A DNA stretch of 64,000 nucleotides from Hyphomicrobiaceae bacterium (GCA_041397645.1 JAWKWE010000004.1:496001-560000); one strand, 5' to 3'; positions 1 through 9,555 are shown, counted from the first letter of the stretch. The notes: generated by a model not told the origin, from the letters alone. Translations and numbers: made by a program.

Positions 1-28
1 GAAGAACGTCCTTCTTCTTTTCGGTCAT
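1..28 (-). CDS. partial CDS, N-terminus only, unknown
   Basis: An ATG at 28 on the minus strand opens a frame reading MTEKKKDVL before the window ends. A GGAG ribosome-binding site lies about eight bases upstream of it. Only nine codons are visible, so no product can be assigned. It diverges from the small membrane-protein gene at 149 and lies in the mutY neighbourhood. Confidence 0.45.
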
Positions 29-148
29 GCTTCACACTCCAAAGCGCGCGCCAGCTTGATCTTGGCACCCTTGCCCGGTCGCGGGCTGGACGCAATGCTG
101 CACGTCATGAATAATTGGAAGGATCGCTGAGGAAACACCGGTATCGTC

Positions 149-499
149 ATGGACCAAACCCTCGCCGACACGTTGCAGACTGTTATTCTGATCGCGCAAG
201 CGGTCACCTTCGGTGCCTTCTGCTATTACTCATTTCGCGCTCTCTTCGCGCTTCGACGCCGCGCATTCGAGGTGCGCAACCCGACCGAGAGTATCAGCAA
301 AGGCTTGATCGAGGATCAGCGTGCGACAGTCGCCACGTTCGCGGAGTTCGCCTCAGCGCCTCAATGGCGGAGGGACCGCAACCGGCTTGCCCTTATCGTC
401 GCACTCTTGTTCGCTCTCATGGGATTGAGCGCGATCATCGCGGCGCACACGATGCCGGAGGGGAAAGCCGTCGATAGTGAGCCTGTCAGCTCTCCTTGA
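149..499 (+). CDS. small membrane protein, unknown
   Basis: The frame encodes 116 residues and I do not recognise a family. A hydrophobic segment spans about residues 10–32 and a second about 80–101, separated by a charged Arg-rich stretch, so the protein probably has two membrane spans with a roughly 45-residue loop. The start is the first ATG of the hydrophobic frame. The ribosome-binding site is weak. The last 14 bases overlap the 3' end of convergent mutY. Conserved hydrophobicity and a sensible start favour a real gene, but function is unknown. Confidence 0.55.
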   Translation: MDQTLADTLQTVILIAQAVTFGAFCYYSFRALFALRRRAFEVRNPTESISKGLIEDQRATVATFAEFASAPQWRRDRNRLALIVALLFALMGLSAIIAAHTMPEGKAVDSEPVSSP

Positions 500-1643
500 G
501 ACCGTGCGCGATGATCTTCCGCATCACGCTTGGCAAAGCCTGAGAATGCAGATCGCGGCGCTTGACCCAGCGGCAACGATCGGGCTCCGCCCAAAACGTC
601 AAGCTTACGTCCTCGGGAACCAGCGCGCGAACCACCATCATCTCCAGCCTGAAGTGGGTGAAGACGTGCACCAAGGTGCCGGGCATCTGCCACCAGTCGG
701 CGGCAATTGGAGCAGCGCGCAAGGCTTCTTTCATGGGAGGCACCTCATCGCCCCAAGGCGTCGAGGGAACTTCCAGCATACCGCCGAGCAGGCCGGCTTC
801 GGGACGTTGACGCAGCAGGATGGACCCGTCCTCCCGCAAAACAAGAAACGCAAGCCCGTGTCGCACGGGGCGCTCCGCCTTGCTGGCCTTGTAGGGAAGA
901 ACCTCCTCAAGCCCTTGTGCATGAGCAGAGCAATCCTGCTGCAAGGGACACATCAGGCATGACGGCCGCTTGGGCGAGCAGATCTGAGCCCCCAGATCCA
1001 TCATGGCCTGCGCGAAATCGCCAGCGCGCCGCGCGGGTGTGAGCGACGCCGCCAGCCGCTTTATCTCAGTCTTTGCAGCGGGCAATGGCTGACGCACCCC
1101 GAATAAACGCGAGATGACACGTTCAATGTTCCCATCGACGGGCGTCGCCTTCTCGCCAAAGGCAATCGCGGCGATCGCCGCCGCTGTGTAAGGACCGATG
1201 CCGGGTAAGGCACGCAGGTCTTCCTCTTTGGATGGGAACTGCCCGCCATACTGGGCCGCTAGCGCGTCGGCGCACTTTTTCAGGTTGCGGGCACGGGAAT
1301 AGTATCCCAGGCCCGCCCACATCTGCAGAACTTCCTCAAGCGGTGCCGCTGCCAAGTCGTTCACGCTAGGCCAGCGCGCTGTGAACCGCTCGAAATAAGG
1401 GATTACGGCTTTGACCGTCGTCTGCTGAAGCATGATCTCCGACAGCCAGACGCGGTAGGGATCGGGTTTCTTGCGCCGGCCATACCGCCAGGGCAGATCA
1501 CGGCGTTCGGCATCGTACCAGGCAAGCAACGCCGCCACCGTGTCCGGACCGGCCGGACGCAACGGCAGCTGGCGCTGACGCGCCCCGACTCTGCCTGTCT
1601 TGAACTTCCCACCTGCCTGCAGGCCCACGGCTGCCCCCATCAT
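486..1643 (-). CDS. mutY: A/G-specific adenine DNA glycosylase MutY
   Basis: MutY removes adenine mispaired with 8-oxoguanine in base excision repair. The 385-residue product has the helix-hairpin-helix glycosylase core with SEIMLQQTTV near residue 72, LPGIGPYTAAAI near 145 and the catalytic-Asp motif PVDGNIERV near 168. The iron–sulfur loop is intact, with four Cys spaced C-x6-C-x2-C-x5-C around residues 219–238. The C-terminal third is the NUDIX-like domain that recognises 8-oxoguanine. The N-terminus carries about 35 residues more than the minimal family, and two adjacent ATGs (1643, 1640) make the exact start uncertain. It diverges from the DUF721 gene, an arrangement common in Hyphomicrobiales. 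Confidence 0.96.
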   Translation of the reverse strand: MMGAAVGLQAGGKFKTGRVGARQRQLPLRPAGPDTVAALLAWYDAERRDLPWRYGRRKKPDPYRVWLSEIMLQQTTVKAVIPYFERFTARWPSVNDLAAAPLEEVLQMWAGLGYYSRARNLKKCADALAAQYGGQFPSKEEDLRALPGIGPYTAAAIAAIAFGEKATPVDGNIERVISRLFGVRQPLPAAKTEIKRLAASLTPARRAGDFAQAMMDLGAQICSPKRPSCLMCPLQQDCSAHAQGLEEVLPYKASKAERPVRHGLAFLVLREDGSILLRQRPEAGLLGGMLEVPSTPWGDEVPPMKEALRAAPIAADWWQMPGTLVHVFTHFRLEMMVVRALVPEDVSLTFWAEPDRCRWVKRRDLHSQALPSVMRKIIAHGLKES

Positions 1644-1729
1644 TTTTCGGCACGGGACTTCCGAATCGATTTCTTGATGCTAAGCCAGTTGTGCATGTCC
1701 ACAATGTACGATCATGAGGTCGCGTCCGG

Positions 1730-2332
1730 ATGCTGACAAGAAATGACCCGCTGGCCAAACGTCCGCTTCCGCCCGACCGGCGCACTAAGGGTGGCAGTTT
1801 CGCTCGCGCCGTCGGCAGCTTCGTACCTAAGATTGCAGGCAAGGCCTTCGAGAAATTCGGCTTCCACACCGCCGAGATCATGACACAGTGGCCGCGCATC
1901 GCGGGCGAGGATATCGCCAGATGGACAGCACCCGAAAGGATCCGCTGGCCGCGAATGCCTGGAGGGGCCAATACAGCGGCGGATGAGGACGTAGTTCGCC
2001 CGGGAGGAACCCTCGTCCTGCGGGTAGAACCAGCCCGCGCGCTCGACATCGAATACCGCGCAGCAGAGATCATCGACCGGGTGAACCGCTACTTCGGCTA
2101 TCGAGCGGTCGAGACTCTGAAAATCATCCAGGCACCGTTGAACCGCGACCCCGCGGCTCACCCGGGCTCGCCCAATCGAGACTTAAGTCACGCAGGCGCC
2201 ACGAAAAATTTCGCCCTTAAGGGTTCGAAGACAGTTTCGGGAGAGCCACCAGGCGAACTTGCTGCCTTGCCCGACGACGATTTGAAATCAGCCCTGGCGC
2301 GGCTGTGGACGTCGGTTTCCTCAAAATCCTAG
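1730..2332 (+). CDS. DUF721 (DciA-like) protein
   Basis: The 200-residue protein carries a DUF721 domain. DUF721 includes DciA, which loads or supports the replicative helicase DnaB in bacteria lacking DnaC. Characteristic features are the N-terminal helix around AVGSFVPKIAGKAFEKFGF, the pattern WPRIAGEDIARWTAPERIRWPR near residues 54–75, and a following beta-rich part (TLVLRVEPARALDIEY). The C-terminal 60 residues look disordered and are not conserved in the family as I know it. A GAGG ribosome-binding site lies nine bases before the ATG. Placement between mutY and dsbA is typical of the order. The helicase-loading role is inferred from the family. Confidence 0.85.
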   Translation: MLTRNDPLAKRPLPPDRRTKGGSFARAVGSFVPKIAGKAFEKFGFHTAEIMTQWPRIAGEDIARWTAPERIRWPRMPGGANTAADEDVVRPGGTLVLRVEPARALDIEYRAAEIIDRVNRYFGYRAVETLKIIQAPLNRDPAAHPGSPNRDLSHAGATKNFALKGSKTVSGEPPGELAALPDDDLKSALARLWTSVSSKS

Positions 2333-2507
2333 CCCGGCGGCGACCTTACCGCCCATTCAGTTGCCATTCAGTGGTGATTTGCCTTAATCGAGTGGCCGTT
2401 CCGTGCTAGGCGGGCCTGCTGAACGGCAGCCTATCGTTGAAAGGTCAGCCGCACATACCGCGCCAGTCACAGCGCGTCACATGCCTTGCCGAAAAGGAGC
2501 AGCAAAC

Positions 2508-3197
2508 GTGTTCGACCTCAAGCTTTCAGCTGTCGCGTACTCGCGCCGCGCCGTGCTCACTCTCGCAGCCGTCGCCGCCGCGACTGGCTTGCTGACCACC
2601 ATGCTGCCCGGTAGCGCCCTCGCTCAGCGCCAGAAAGGTCCGGCTGAAGTGCCGGTCGAAGAACTGATGAAACCCGGCGTTTTGGCGGACGTCTCACTTG
2701 GACCGGCAGACGCCAAAGTCACCGTCGTTGAATATGCCTCGCTGACCTGTCCGCACTGTGCACACTTCACCAACGAAGTGTTCCCAGAATTCCGTAAGAA
2801 GTACATCGATACCGGCAAGATTCACTACATTTTCCGCGGTTTCGCGCTCAACCCGCTTGATCAGGCCGCGCAGATGCTCGTGCAGTGCCTCGGCGGCGAA
2901 AAGCGCATGAGCATGATCGAGGCTTTCTTCGCCAAGCAGGCCGATTGGGCGTTCACCCAAGGCAACCCCGTGCCCAAGCTGTTCGACCTCGCCAAGCAGG
3001 CCGGCTTCACGCAGGAATCGTTCGACACCTGCCTGAAAGACCAGAAGCTGCTGGATAATCTCGAAGCCGACCGTAAGCACTCCAGCGAGGCCTTCGGCAT
3101 CAGCTCGACGCCGACATTCTTCATCAACGGCAAGCGGCTTCAGGAAGCGGCGACCATGGAAGCATTCGACAAGGTCATCGAGCCGTTGTTGAAGTAG
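2508..3197 (+). CDS. DsbA-family thiol:disulfide oxidoreductase, exported
   Basis: This is a thioredoxin-fold oxidoreductase predicted to act on cysteines of exported proteins. The active site is CPHC (SLTCPHCAHF), followed by the helix EVFPEFRKKYIDTGK. The cis-Pro region is STPTFFINGKRL near the C-terminus. I chose the GTG at 2508 because AAGGAG precedes it at ideal distance. A longer frame from 2403 has no such site and only adds a poor N-terminus. From this start the protein has 229 residues and a signal peptide containing SRRAVLTLAAVAAATG, whose paired arginines suggest possible Tat export, with an ALA-Q cleavage site. It is followed 35 bases later by a second DsbA-like gene, so the pair probably forms one unit. 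Confidence 0.88.
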   Translation: MFDLKLSAVAYSRRAVLTLAAVAAATGLLTTMLPGSALAQRQKGPAEVPVEELMKPGVLADVSLGPADAKVTVVEYASLTCPHCAHFTNEVFPEFRKKYIDTGKIHYIFRGFALNPLDQAAQMLVQCLGGEKRMSMIEAFFAKQADWAFTQGNPVPKLFDLAKQAGFTQESFDTCLKDQKLLDNLEADRKHSSEAFGISSTPTFFINGKRLQEAATMEAFDKVIEPLLK

Positions 3198-3232
3198 GTT
3201 TTTATCGACGTCTCAACCAGGTCCATTAGACA

Positions 3233-4027
3233 TTGAAGAACATTCTCCGCATCGCAATTCTCGCAATCGCAATTCCGCTTGCGGGGTGCGGTGCGGACGG
3301 CTTGCCGCCCGTCTCGGGGGTGAGCAAGGACGGGCCGGCTGACGGAGGCGCATTTCCCTCCGCGGGGACAAGAGTCGACGGGATGCCAGCCCCGTTTGGC
3401 GAGCCCCAGACAGCAACGGCGGCACGCGAAGTTATCGCCAATCCGACCGTCGCCGACGTGATGGCGCCGAGCCCTCTGCCCGAGATGTCGTGGGGCAGCG
3501 CGACAGCGCCCGTCACGATCGTGCAGTACGCCTCCTTGACGTGCCCCTATTGCCGGCGCTTCCACAAGGAGGTTTTTCCACAGCTAAAAAGCACCTACAT
3601 CGACACCGGCAAGGTGCGCTACATCCTGCGGGAATTCCCGATTGGAAAGACCTCCGGCGCGGCAACGATTGCACTTCGCTGTGCTCCGCCCGAGAAATAC
3701 CTCGAACTTTACGGCCTTTTTCTCGATCAGCAGCCCGCCTGGGTCTCGCAGGAAGTCCGACCCGACGCCATTTTCGCCGTCGCGCAACAGGTGGGGATGA
3801 CTCGGGCGCAGTTTGACGCTTGCCGCGAGAATCACGTCATGATCGAGAATCTCAAGTGGGTCAAAGAGCGTGGGCGCAAGCTCGGCATAATCGGTACGCC
3901 GAACTTCTTCGTCGGCAACAAGCTCTACAAGCGCGTACTGACGATGGATGACATTCGCGCGTTGGTGGAGCAGCCGCAGCCAAATAACGATGCGGCGATG
4001 GCAGCTCAACCGGCAGGCGCCAACTGA
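3233..4027 (+). CDS. DsbA-family lipoprotein oxidoreductase
   Basis: This second thioredoxin-fold protein (264 residues) has active site CPYC within SLTCPYCRRFHKEVFPQ and the cis-Pro region IGTPNFFVGNKL. The N-terminus MKNILRIAILAIAIPLAGC is a lipoprotein signal with lipobox LAGC, so the enzyme is predicted to be membrane-anchored on the periplasmic side. A linker of about 65 residues rich in Gly, Pro and Ala precedes the catalytic domain. The start is a TTG with a weak AGG upstream. It was chosen because it begins the lipoprotein signal exactly. It is a paralogue of the preceding gene, and substrate division between the two is unknown. Confidence 0.87.
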   Translation: MKNILRIAILAIAIPLAGCGADGLPPVSGVSKDGPADGGAFPSAGTRVDGMPAPFGEPQTATAAREVIANPTVADVMAPSPLPEMSWGSATAPVTIVQYASLTCPYCRRFHKEVFPQLKSTYIDTGKVRYILREFPIGKTSGAATIALRCAPPEKYLELYGLFLDQQPAWVSQEVRPDAIFAVAQQVGMTRAQFDACRENHVMIENLKWVKERGRKLGIIGTPNFFVGNKLYKRVLTMDDIRALVEQPQPNNDAAMAAQPAGAN

Positions 4028-4099
4028 CATCGTGTGCAACACGCGCGCCGCATCTAGACCCCATATGAAAGTTGTGTGCGCGGGCTCTGGGGACCGGAA

Positions 4100-7000
4100 A
4101 TGAAAATTACGCGACTGCGGTTGCTGGGCTTCAAATCGTTCGTCGAACCGACCGAGCTTTTGATCGAGCCCGGGCTTACCGGTGTTGTCGGCCCTAATGG
4201 CTGCGGGAAATCCAACCTGCTTGAAGCCCTCCGCTGGGCCATGGGCGAAAGCTCGCACAAGTCCATGCGCGCAGCCGCTATGGATGACGTGATCTTCTCC
4301 GGCACCACCAGCCGTCCGGCGCGCAACAGCGCCGAAGTCACGATGTTCCTCGACAATTCGGCGCGCAAGGCCCCCGCCGAGTTGAATGGCGAAGATGTGC
4401 TGGAAATCACCCGCCGAATCGAACGCGAGGCGGGCTCGGCCTATCGCATCAACGGAAAGGAAGTGCGTGCGCGCGACGTAAAGGTTCTGTTCGAAGATGC
4501 CTCGACTGGCGCGCGTTCGCCAGCGCTCGTACGTCAGGGCCAAATCGGCGAGATCGTCAATTCGAAGCCCGAACACCGCCGCCGGATTCTGGAAGACGCA
4601 GCCGGCATCGCAGGCCTTCACACACGCCGCCACGAGGCCGAGCTTCGTTTGAAGTCCGCGGAAGCCAATCTCGCACGGTTAAACGACATTCTGGGCCAGA
4701 TGAATTCGCAAGCCGAGAGCCTCAAACGGCAGGCCCGGCAGGCGCGCCGTTACAAGGAGATCTCTACCGAGATCCGCAGGGCCGAAGCTCTTATGCTGCA
4801 TCTTTCCTGGAGCGCAGCACAACAAACGGTCAACGCCGAGGAAAGCGCGCTGGCACAGGCTATGATGCAACTCGGCGCAGCCGCCGAAGCAGAATCCAGG
4901 GCTTTCAACGAAGAAGTGGCGTTGGCTGAAACCGTCCCGCCGTTGCGCGAGCAGGAAGCCATCAAGGCGGCCGCGCTCGCACGCCTCAAGATCGAGCGCG
5001 AAAATCTTGATCGCGAGGCCGAACGCGCCACGACGCGCGCCAAGGAATTGCAGGCACGCGCCCGCCAGTTCGAGACCGATCTCGCGCGTGAAAACAGCTT
5101 CATCACGGAGGCGCAAGAAACCCTCGTTCGCCTGGAAGCCGATCTGGACGCGCAGCGTGACGCTGAGATGACCGAAAACGCGCAGGAAGAGACCGCGCGC
5201 GAGAAGGTCGATGAGGCTGAAGAACGCCGCAGCGAGACCGAGACGCGGTTTGCCGAGATTACGCACAAGGCTGCGGAAGTTCGTGCTAGATTGAGGAGCC
5301 TGGAGGCGGAACTCACCGAGCGCAAGGAGGTCGTGAACAAGATCTCCCACCAGATCGAAAGCCTGGATGCGCAAATCAAGCAGATCGAAGAGAACGCACC
5401 TGACGCGCAGAGGGTCTCCCATATCGCCGAAGCCGGGCAGCTGTTGGCTTCCGAGATCACCGAGATCGAGGCTCAGGCCATCGCTGCAGAAGAAGCAAGC
5501 AAGGTCGCACAATCGGAAGCACGCGCACGGCGCGACGAGGCTGCGCGTGTGAGGCTTGCGGCCAATGCTTTTTCGACCGAGCGCGAAACCATCGCCAAGT
5601 TGCTGTCCCCCGCAAACGAGGGTGGCTTTCCGCCCGTCGTTGATCAAATCAGGGTCGCGCCCGGCTACGAAACCGCACTCGGCGCGGCACTTGGAGATGA
5701 TCTCGATGCGCCAATTGCGCCCGAGGCAAGTATTCATTGGCGCACACTCGATGTCGGTCTCGAAGACCACGCCTTGCCGGCTGATGCCGAACCGCTCGTT
5801 ATGCACGTCGAGGCCCCGCCGGAGTTGACGCGCCGCCTGCGCCAGATTGGCGTTATCGCGCGCGAACACGGTGCACGCCTGCAACCGCATCTAAAACCCG
5901 GTCAGCGCCTTGTTTCGCGCGAAGGCGACCTGTGGCGGTGGGACGGCTTTGTTGCCGCCGCTGACGGCGTAACGCCCGCAGCTCAGCGGCTTGCGCAAAA
6001 GAACCGCTTGCTTGAACTCGACCGGCGCGCGGCCGAGGTTCTCGCCCAAGCCAAGGATACAATCGATGCAGAACGCGCGGCGGCCGAGGCTGCCCAGCGG
6101 GCCGAGGCTGAAGAGCGCCGACTACGTCAGCTTTGGCGCGAGAAGCAAGGCGAACTTGCTAGGACTCGCGAACAGCTGACCGTGCTTGAGAAGAGCGCGC
6201 GTGAGGCCGACACACGCCTTGCTGCTGCCAACGCTCAGCGCGCACGAGCCGACGAAGAGTTGACCCGCGCGCAGTCGCGCCACGTCGAGATCGAGGCGCA
6301 GATCGTGACCTTGAGCGAAGGAGAGGATCTGGAGCCGCAGCTGCGCGAAGCACAAGCCGGAGCGGAAAACGCCCGCAAGGCTGTGTCGGAAGCTCGATTG
6401 CTGCTGGCTAGCCTGGAGCGCGACCGGCAAATCCGAGTGGAGCGCATTCGCCACGTCACCGCCGACATCACGCGCTGGAAGGGGCGTCAGGAAAACGCCA
6501 AGACCCAGATAGAATCGCTCACCGCGCGGCTGGAAGAGGCCCGCACCGAGCTCGAAACCTACGCCGATCTACCTGAGAGGATCGCGAAGCATCGTGAAAA
6601 CCTGCTTTCGGAACTCTCGCGCGCCGACACGGAGCGCCAGCAGGCCGCGGACAAACTGGTCGAAGCTGAGGCCGCCATGAAATCAGCTACCCAAGTGCTG
6701 CGCGAGGCTCAGACGCAAGTCACCTGCGCCCGCGAAGCGAAGGCGCGCATTGAGGCCAAACTTGAAAACGCGCGTCAGCGACGGCAGGACGAGGCGCGCC
6801 GCATTCGCGAAACCTTCGAAGTTGCGCCGGAGAACTGTCTGTCGCTTGCGGCACTTGAAGCCGGCACCCAGTTGCCCGAACTCGCCGACGTTGACCGGCA
6901 GCTTACGAGACTGAAGACGGACCGCGAGCGCCTTGGCGGGGTCAACCTACAGGCCGACGAAGACCTCACCGAGCTTTCTACGCAGCTTGACAGCATGCAG

Positions 7001-7561
7001 AGCGAACGCAACGATGTTGACGAGTCGATTGCGAAGTTGCGCGGCGCCATCTCTCAGCTGAACAAGGAAGGCAAGACGCGGCTCGACGAAGCCTTCAAGA
7101 CCGTCAACGGCCACTTCGAACGGCTGTTCACACACCTGTTCGGTGGTGGCGAGGCACGCCTGGAGATGATCGAAAGCCCTGAAGATCCTCTGGAAGGCGG
7201 GCTTGAGATTATTGCCAAGCCGCCAGGTAAGAAGCCTGCAACGCTTTCGTTGCTTTCAGGCGGTGAGCAGACATTGACGGCTTTGTCGCTGATCTTCGCG
7301 GTGTTCCTGACCAATCCATCACCCATCTGCGTGCTGGACGAAGTCGATGCACCGCTTGACGACGCCAACGTGGACCGCTTTTGCCGTCTGATGGAGCACA
7401 TGGCGACCGACACCGCCACGCGTTTCCTGGTCATCACACATCACCCGATGACAATGGCACGCATGAACCGGCTGTTCGGCGTCACCATGGCCGAAAAGGG
7501 CGTCTCGCAGCTCGTTTCAGTAGATTTGCAGACGGCGCAGAGCTTCCGCGAGGCGGTCTAA
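4100..7561 (+). CDS. smc: chromosome segregation ATPase SMC
   Basis: SMC dimers organise and segregate the chromosome by ATP-driven DNA loop formation. The 1153-residue product has the Walker A GPNGCGKS at residues 31–38, a long coiled coil, a hinge domain at about 500–640 (VVDQIRVAPGYETALGAALG), a second coiled coil, and C-terminal LLSGGEQ signature and Walker B ICVLDEVDAPLDD near 1050–1085. The ATG at 4100 starts the canonical MKITRLRLLGFKSF; an in-frame GTG at 4076 is upstream but less plausible. The gene follows the DsbA pair with a 72-base gap, a familiar arrangement in the order. Partner genes scpA and scpB are not in the window. Confidence 0.97.
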   Translation: MKITRLRLLGFKSFVEPTELLIEPGLTGVVGPNGCGKSNLLEALRWAMGESSHKSMRAAAMDDVIFSGTTSRPARNSAEVTMFLDNSARKAPAELNGEDVLEITRRIEREAGSAYRINGKEVRARDVKVLFEDASTGARSPALVRQGQIGEIVNSKPEHRRRILEDAAGIAGLHTRRHEAELRLKSAEANLARLNDILGQMNSQAESLKRQARQARRYKEISTEIRRAEALMLHLSWSAAQQTVNAEESALAQAMMQLGAAAEAESRAFNEEVALAETVPPLREQEAIKAAALARLKIERENLDREAERATTRAKELQARARQFETDLARENSFITEAQETLVRLEADLDAQRDAEMTENAQEETAREKVDEAEERRSETETRFAEITHKAAEVRARLRSLEAELTERKEVVNKISHQIESLDAQIKQIEENAPDAQRVSHIAEAGQLLASEITEIEAQAIAAEEASKVAQSEARARRDEAARVRLAANAFSTERETIAKLLSPANEGGFPPVVDQIRVAPGYETALGAALGDDLDAPIAPEASIHWRTLDVGLEDHALPADAEPLVMHVEAPPELTRRLRQIGVIAREHGARLQPHLKPGQRLVSREGDLWRWDGFVAAADGVTPAAQRLAQKNRLLELDRRAAEVLAQAKDTIDAERAAAEAAQRAEAEERRLRQLWREKQGELARTREQLTVLEKSAREADTRLAAANAQRARADEELTRAQSRHVEIEAQIVTLSEGEDLEPQLREAQAGAENARKAVSEARLLLASLERDRQIRVERIRHVTADITRWKGRQENAKTQIESLTARLEEARTELETYADLPERIAKHRENLLSELSRADTERQQAADKLVEAEAAMKSATQVLREAQTQVTCAREAKARIEAKLENARQRRQDEARRIRETFEVAPENCLSLAALEAGTQLPELADVDRQLTRLKTDRERLGGVNLQADEDLTELSTQLDSMQSERNDVDESIAKLRGAISQLNKEGKTRLDEAFKTVNGHFERLFTHLFGGGEARLEMIESPEDPLEGGLEIIAKPPGKKPATLSLLSGGEQTLTALSLIFAVFLTNPSPICVLDEVDAPLDDANVDRFCRLMEHMATDTATRFLVITHHPMTMARMNRLFGVTMAEKGVSQLVSVDLQTAQSFREAV

Positions 7562-7737
7562 ACGTGACCAGCGAGGTGGCGCGCATCGCCACATCTCACC
7601 GAAATTGAGTTCCCGATTAAGTTTGCCGGGCCGATTTGAGTTTGCTCTGTCTGTCTGCACCCGGCGGAACGAAGTGTCGCGCCATGCGTTGCCCCTTAGA
7701 AGCTCTGAAACTGCGACAGATAGGAGAAGGGGCGGCC

Positions 7738-8007
7738 ATGAATCCGAATACAATTCCGCGCGGCGTGAGGGATAATCATCGACCCGATAGCGATACTGTT
7801 CTTACACCCACAGAGGCACGCCAAGGCTCCCGGCGCTTTATGAACCTTCGCGTTCTGGTAGTTTCACTGGTGTTGATCGGCGTCCTCGGCTTAGCCCTGA
7901 TGACAGCTTTCACGCCAGAGGAAGCCCAGAAAATGGAGCAAATTTCGTCTGAAACCGACGCTGCCACACCCTCTGGTGAAGGCGCTACGGCCCCATCCAC
8001 ACCCTGA
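7738..8007 (+). CDS. small single-span membrane protein, unknown
   Basis: The 89-residue frame has an ATG at 7738 preceded by GGAGAAGGGG, a good ribosome-binding site. A longer in-frame start at 7636 lacks one. Residues 1–35 are polar, about 38–60 form one hydrophobic span (LRVLVVSLVLIGVLGLALM), and the rest is acidic with Ser and Thr, probably periplasmic or cytoplasmic tail. No family is recognised. It lies alone between smc and the ATP synthase promoter. Confidence 0.6.
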   Translation: MNPNTIPRGVRDNHRPDSDTVLTPTEARQGSRRFMNLRVLVVSLVLIGVLGLALMTAFTPEEAQKMEQISSETDAATPSGEGATAPSTP

Positions 8008-8212
8008 ACATGGCCCAGTCCGAGAGCGATGACCTTGGCAACTCCCGGACTGGCCGAACCCGATTCAGCGCACACGTCGTTTTTATGAAAAAAGCTCGCT
8101 GCCTCGATAGGGTCGGCGGGCATAGAAAACCATGTGTCAGCGAGCTCGTAGAAGGCTTGCCCCTGCGCGGTTTCGCCATACCGGACGGCCCCGTTGGACC
8201 CCGGCCGTTTCC

Positions 8213-8241
8213 TTGACACCCTACCCCCCCGTAACTATGGT
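8213..8241 (+). promoter_or_regulatory. sigma-70-type promoter of the atp FO operon
   Basis: A perfect -35 box TTGACA (8213–8218) and a -10-like TATGGT (8236–8241) are separated by exactly 17 bases. The predicted transcript would start near 8248 and leave a leader of about 54 bases before atpI. This is the clearest housekeeping-type promoter in the window. Confidence 0.7.
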
Positions 8242-8301
8242 GCCGCCCGTCGATATACCCGACGAGTGTGAATTCCTGCATCTATTCGGACGGACCAAGC
8301 C

Positions 8302-8715
8302 ATGTCTGGTGAAGGCAAGGGCCAAGAGCCCGGACGTGGTGAAATCAGTCCCGAGGATCGCGAAGCCATCCGGCAGCGCTCCCAAGACATCGGCCGAAAG
8401 CTGGACGCCGTTAAGGCACGCTCCCGCCAAGACGATGCCGACGAGGAGAACCGCCGCCGGGGTGCAGCCTTCGGCCAAGCGTTTCGTTACGCGGCTGAAT
8501 TGGTGGTGGGCGTTGGCGTCGGTGGGTTTATCGGTTGGCTATTGGACCAGCAATTCGGTTCAGCGCCATGGATGCTGGTTTTGTTCGTTATCATCGGCTT
8601 CGCAGCGGGTCTTCTTAATGTGATCCGCGCGGCTCAAAAAGCCCAGGCGGAGAACGTCGCTCTTCAGAAAGCGGCACCCTCGGTGGTGGATGACGACGAC
8701 GAGAAGGACAACTAG
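8302..8715 (+). CDS. atpI: ATP synthase protein I
   Basis: AtpI helps assemble the FO c-ring and is usually the first gene of the FO operon in alphaproteobacteria. The 137-residue protein has a charged N-terminal half (residues 1–55) and two membrane spans, about 68–88 (ELVVGVGVGGFIGWLLD) and 94–115 (WMLVLFVIIGFAAGLLNV), then an acidic tail ending DDDDEKDN. The glycine-rich first span is typical of AtpI. It is read from the promoter at 8213 and lies 10 bases upstream of the chosen atpB start. Confidence 0.9.
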   Translation: MSGEGKGQEPGRGEISPEDREAIRQRSQDIGRKLDAVKARSRQDDADEENRRRGAAFGQAFRYAAELVVGVGVGGFIGWLLDQQFGSAPWMLVLFVIIGFAAGLLNVIRAAQKAQAENVALQKAAPSVVDDDDEKDN

Positions 8716-8725
8716 GGGGGTCACC

Positions 8726-9478
8726 TTGGCTGCTGAAGGCGCGCACGAAGATCACGGTCCGATCGCTCAGTTCAAGATCCATAAGATCTATGATCTGAAC
8801 CTGTTCGGCTATGACGTCTCCTTCACCAACTCCTCCTTGTTCATGGTCATCGCCCTGGCCCTGATCGTCGGCTTTCTCATGTATGCCTCGCGTAACCGCT
8901 CGCTGGTGCCCACGCGACTGCAATCTCTGGCCGAACTCGTATACGAATTCATCGCCAAGATGGTGAAGGACAACCTCGGGTCGGAAGGCATGAAGTACTT
9001 CCCCTGGGTGTTCTCGATCTTCATCTTCATCTTGGTTCTCAACCTGCTCGGCATGGTCCCCGGCGGCTTTACAGTGACGAGCCACATCATCGTCACCTTC
9101 GCGTTTGCCGCCATGGTCTGGCTGGTCGCCACCGGCATCGGTTTCGCCCGCCACGGCTTTGGCTATCTCAAGCTTTTCGTGCCGGAAGGCGTGCCGCTTC
9201 TGCTCTTGCCACTAATCGTGGTGATCGAGCTGATCTCCTACTTCATCCGCCCCATCAGCCACTCGGTGCGTCTGTTCGCCAATATGATGGCGGGCCACAC
9301 CATGCTGAAGGTGTTTGCCGGCTTCGCCGTGATGCTGCCCTGGTGGGGCAAGATCGCACCGGCGGGCTTCATGGTTGCTTTCACGGGCCTGGAACTGGTT
9401 GTTGCAATCCTTCAGGCCTTCATCTTCACGGTTCTCACCTGCATCTACCTCAACGACGCGGTGAACATGCATCACTGA
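8726..9478 (+). CDS. atpB: ATP synthase FO subunit a
   Basis: Subunit a forms the half-channels that feed protons to the c-ring. The 250-residue protein has five to six membrane spans and the essential arginine in SVRLFANMMAGH near residue 185. I prefer the TTG at 8726 because GGGGGG precedes it by about five bases and the resulting MAAEGAHEDHGPIAQF matches alphaproteobacterial N-termini. An ATG at 8690 would overlap atpI by 26 bases. The end at 9478 leaves a 77-base gap to atpE. Confidence 0.96.
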   Translation: MAAEGAHEDHGPIAQFKIHKIYDLNLFGYDVSFTNSSLFMVIALALIVGFLMYASRNRSLVPTRLQSLAELVYEFIAKMVKDNLGSEGMKYFPWVFSIFIFILVLNLLGMVPGGFTVTSHIIVTFAFAAMVWLVATGIGFARHGFGYLKLFVPEGVPLLLLPLIVVIELISYFIRPISHSVRLFANMMAGHTMLKVFAGFAVMLPWWGKIAPAGFMVAFTGLELVVAILQAFIFTVLTCIYLNDAVNMHH

Positions 9479-9555
9479 TGGGAGCGGGCAGATAGCCCGC
9501 GCCGTCATGGCAATCACTCTAATCCAACCTATTGCAATCCAAGGGAGACACTACA

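Noticed and set aside
4679..5890. Long minus-strand open frame inside smc
   Set aside because: It is wholly antisense to the SMC coiled-coil region. GC-rich codon use leaves the opposite frames open. The predicted residues show no domain, and SMC itself is certain.
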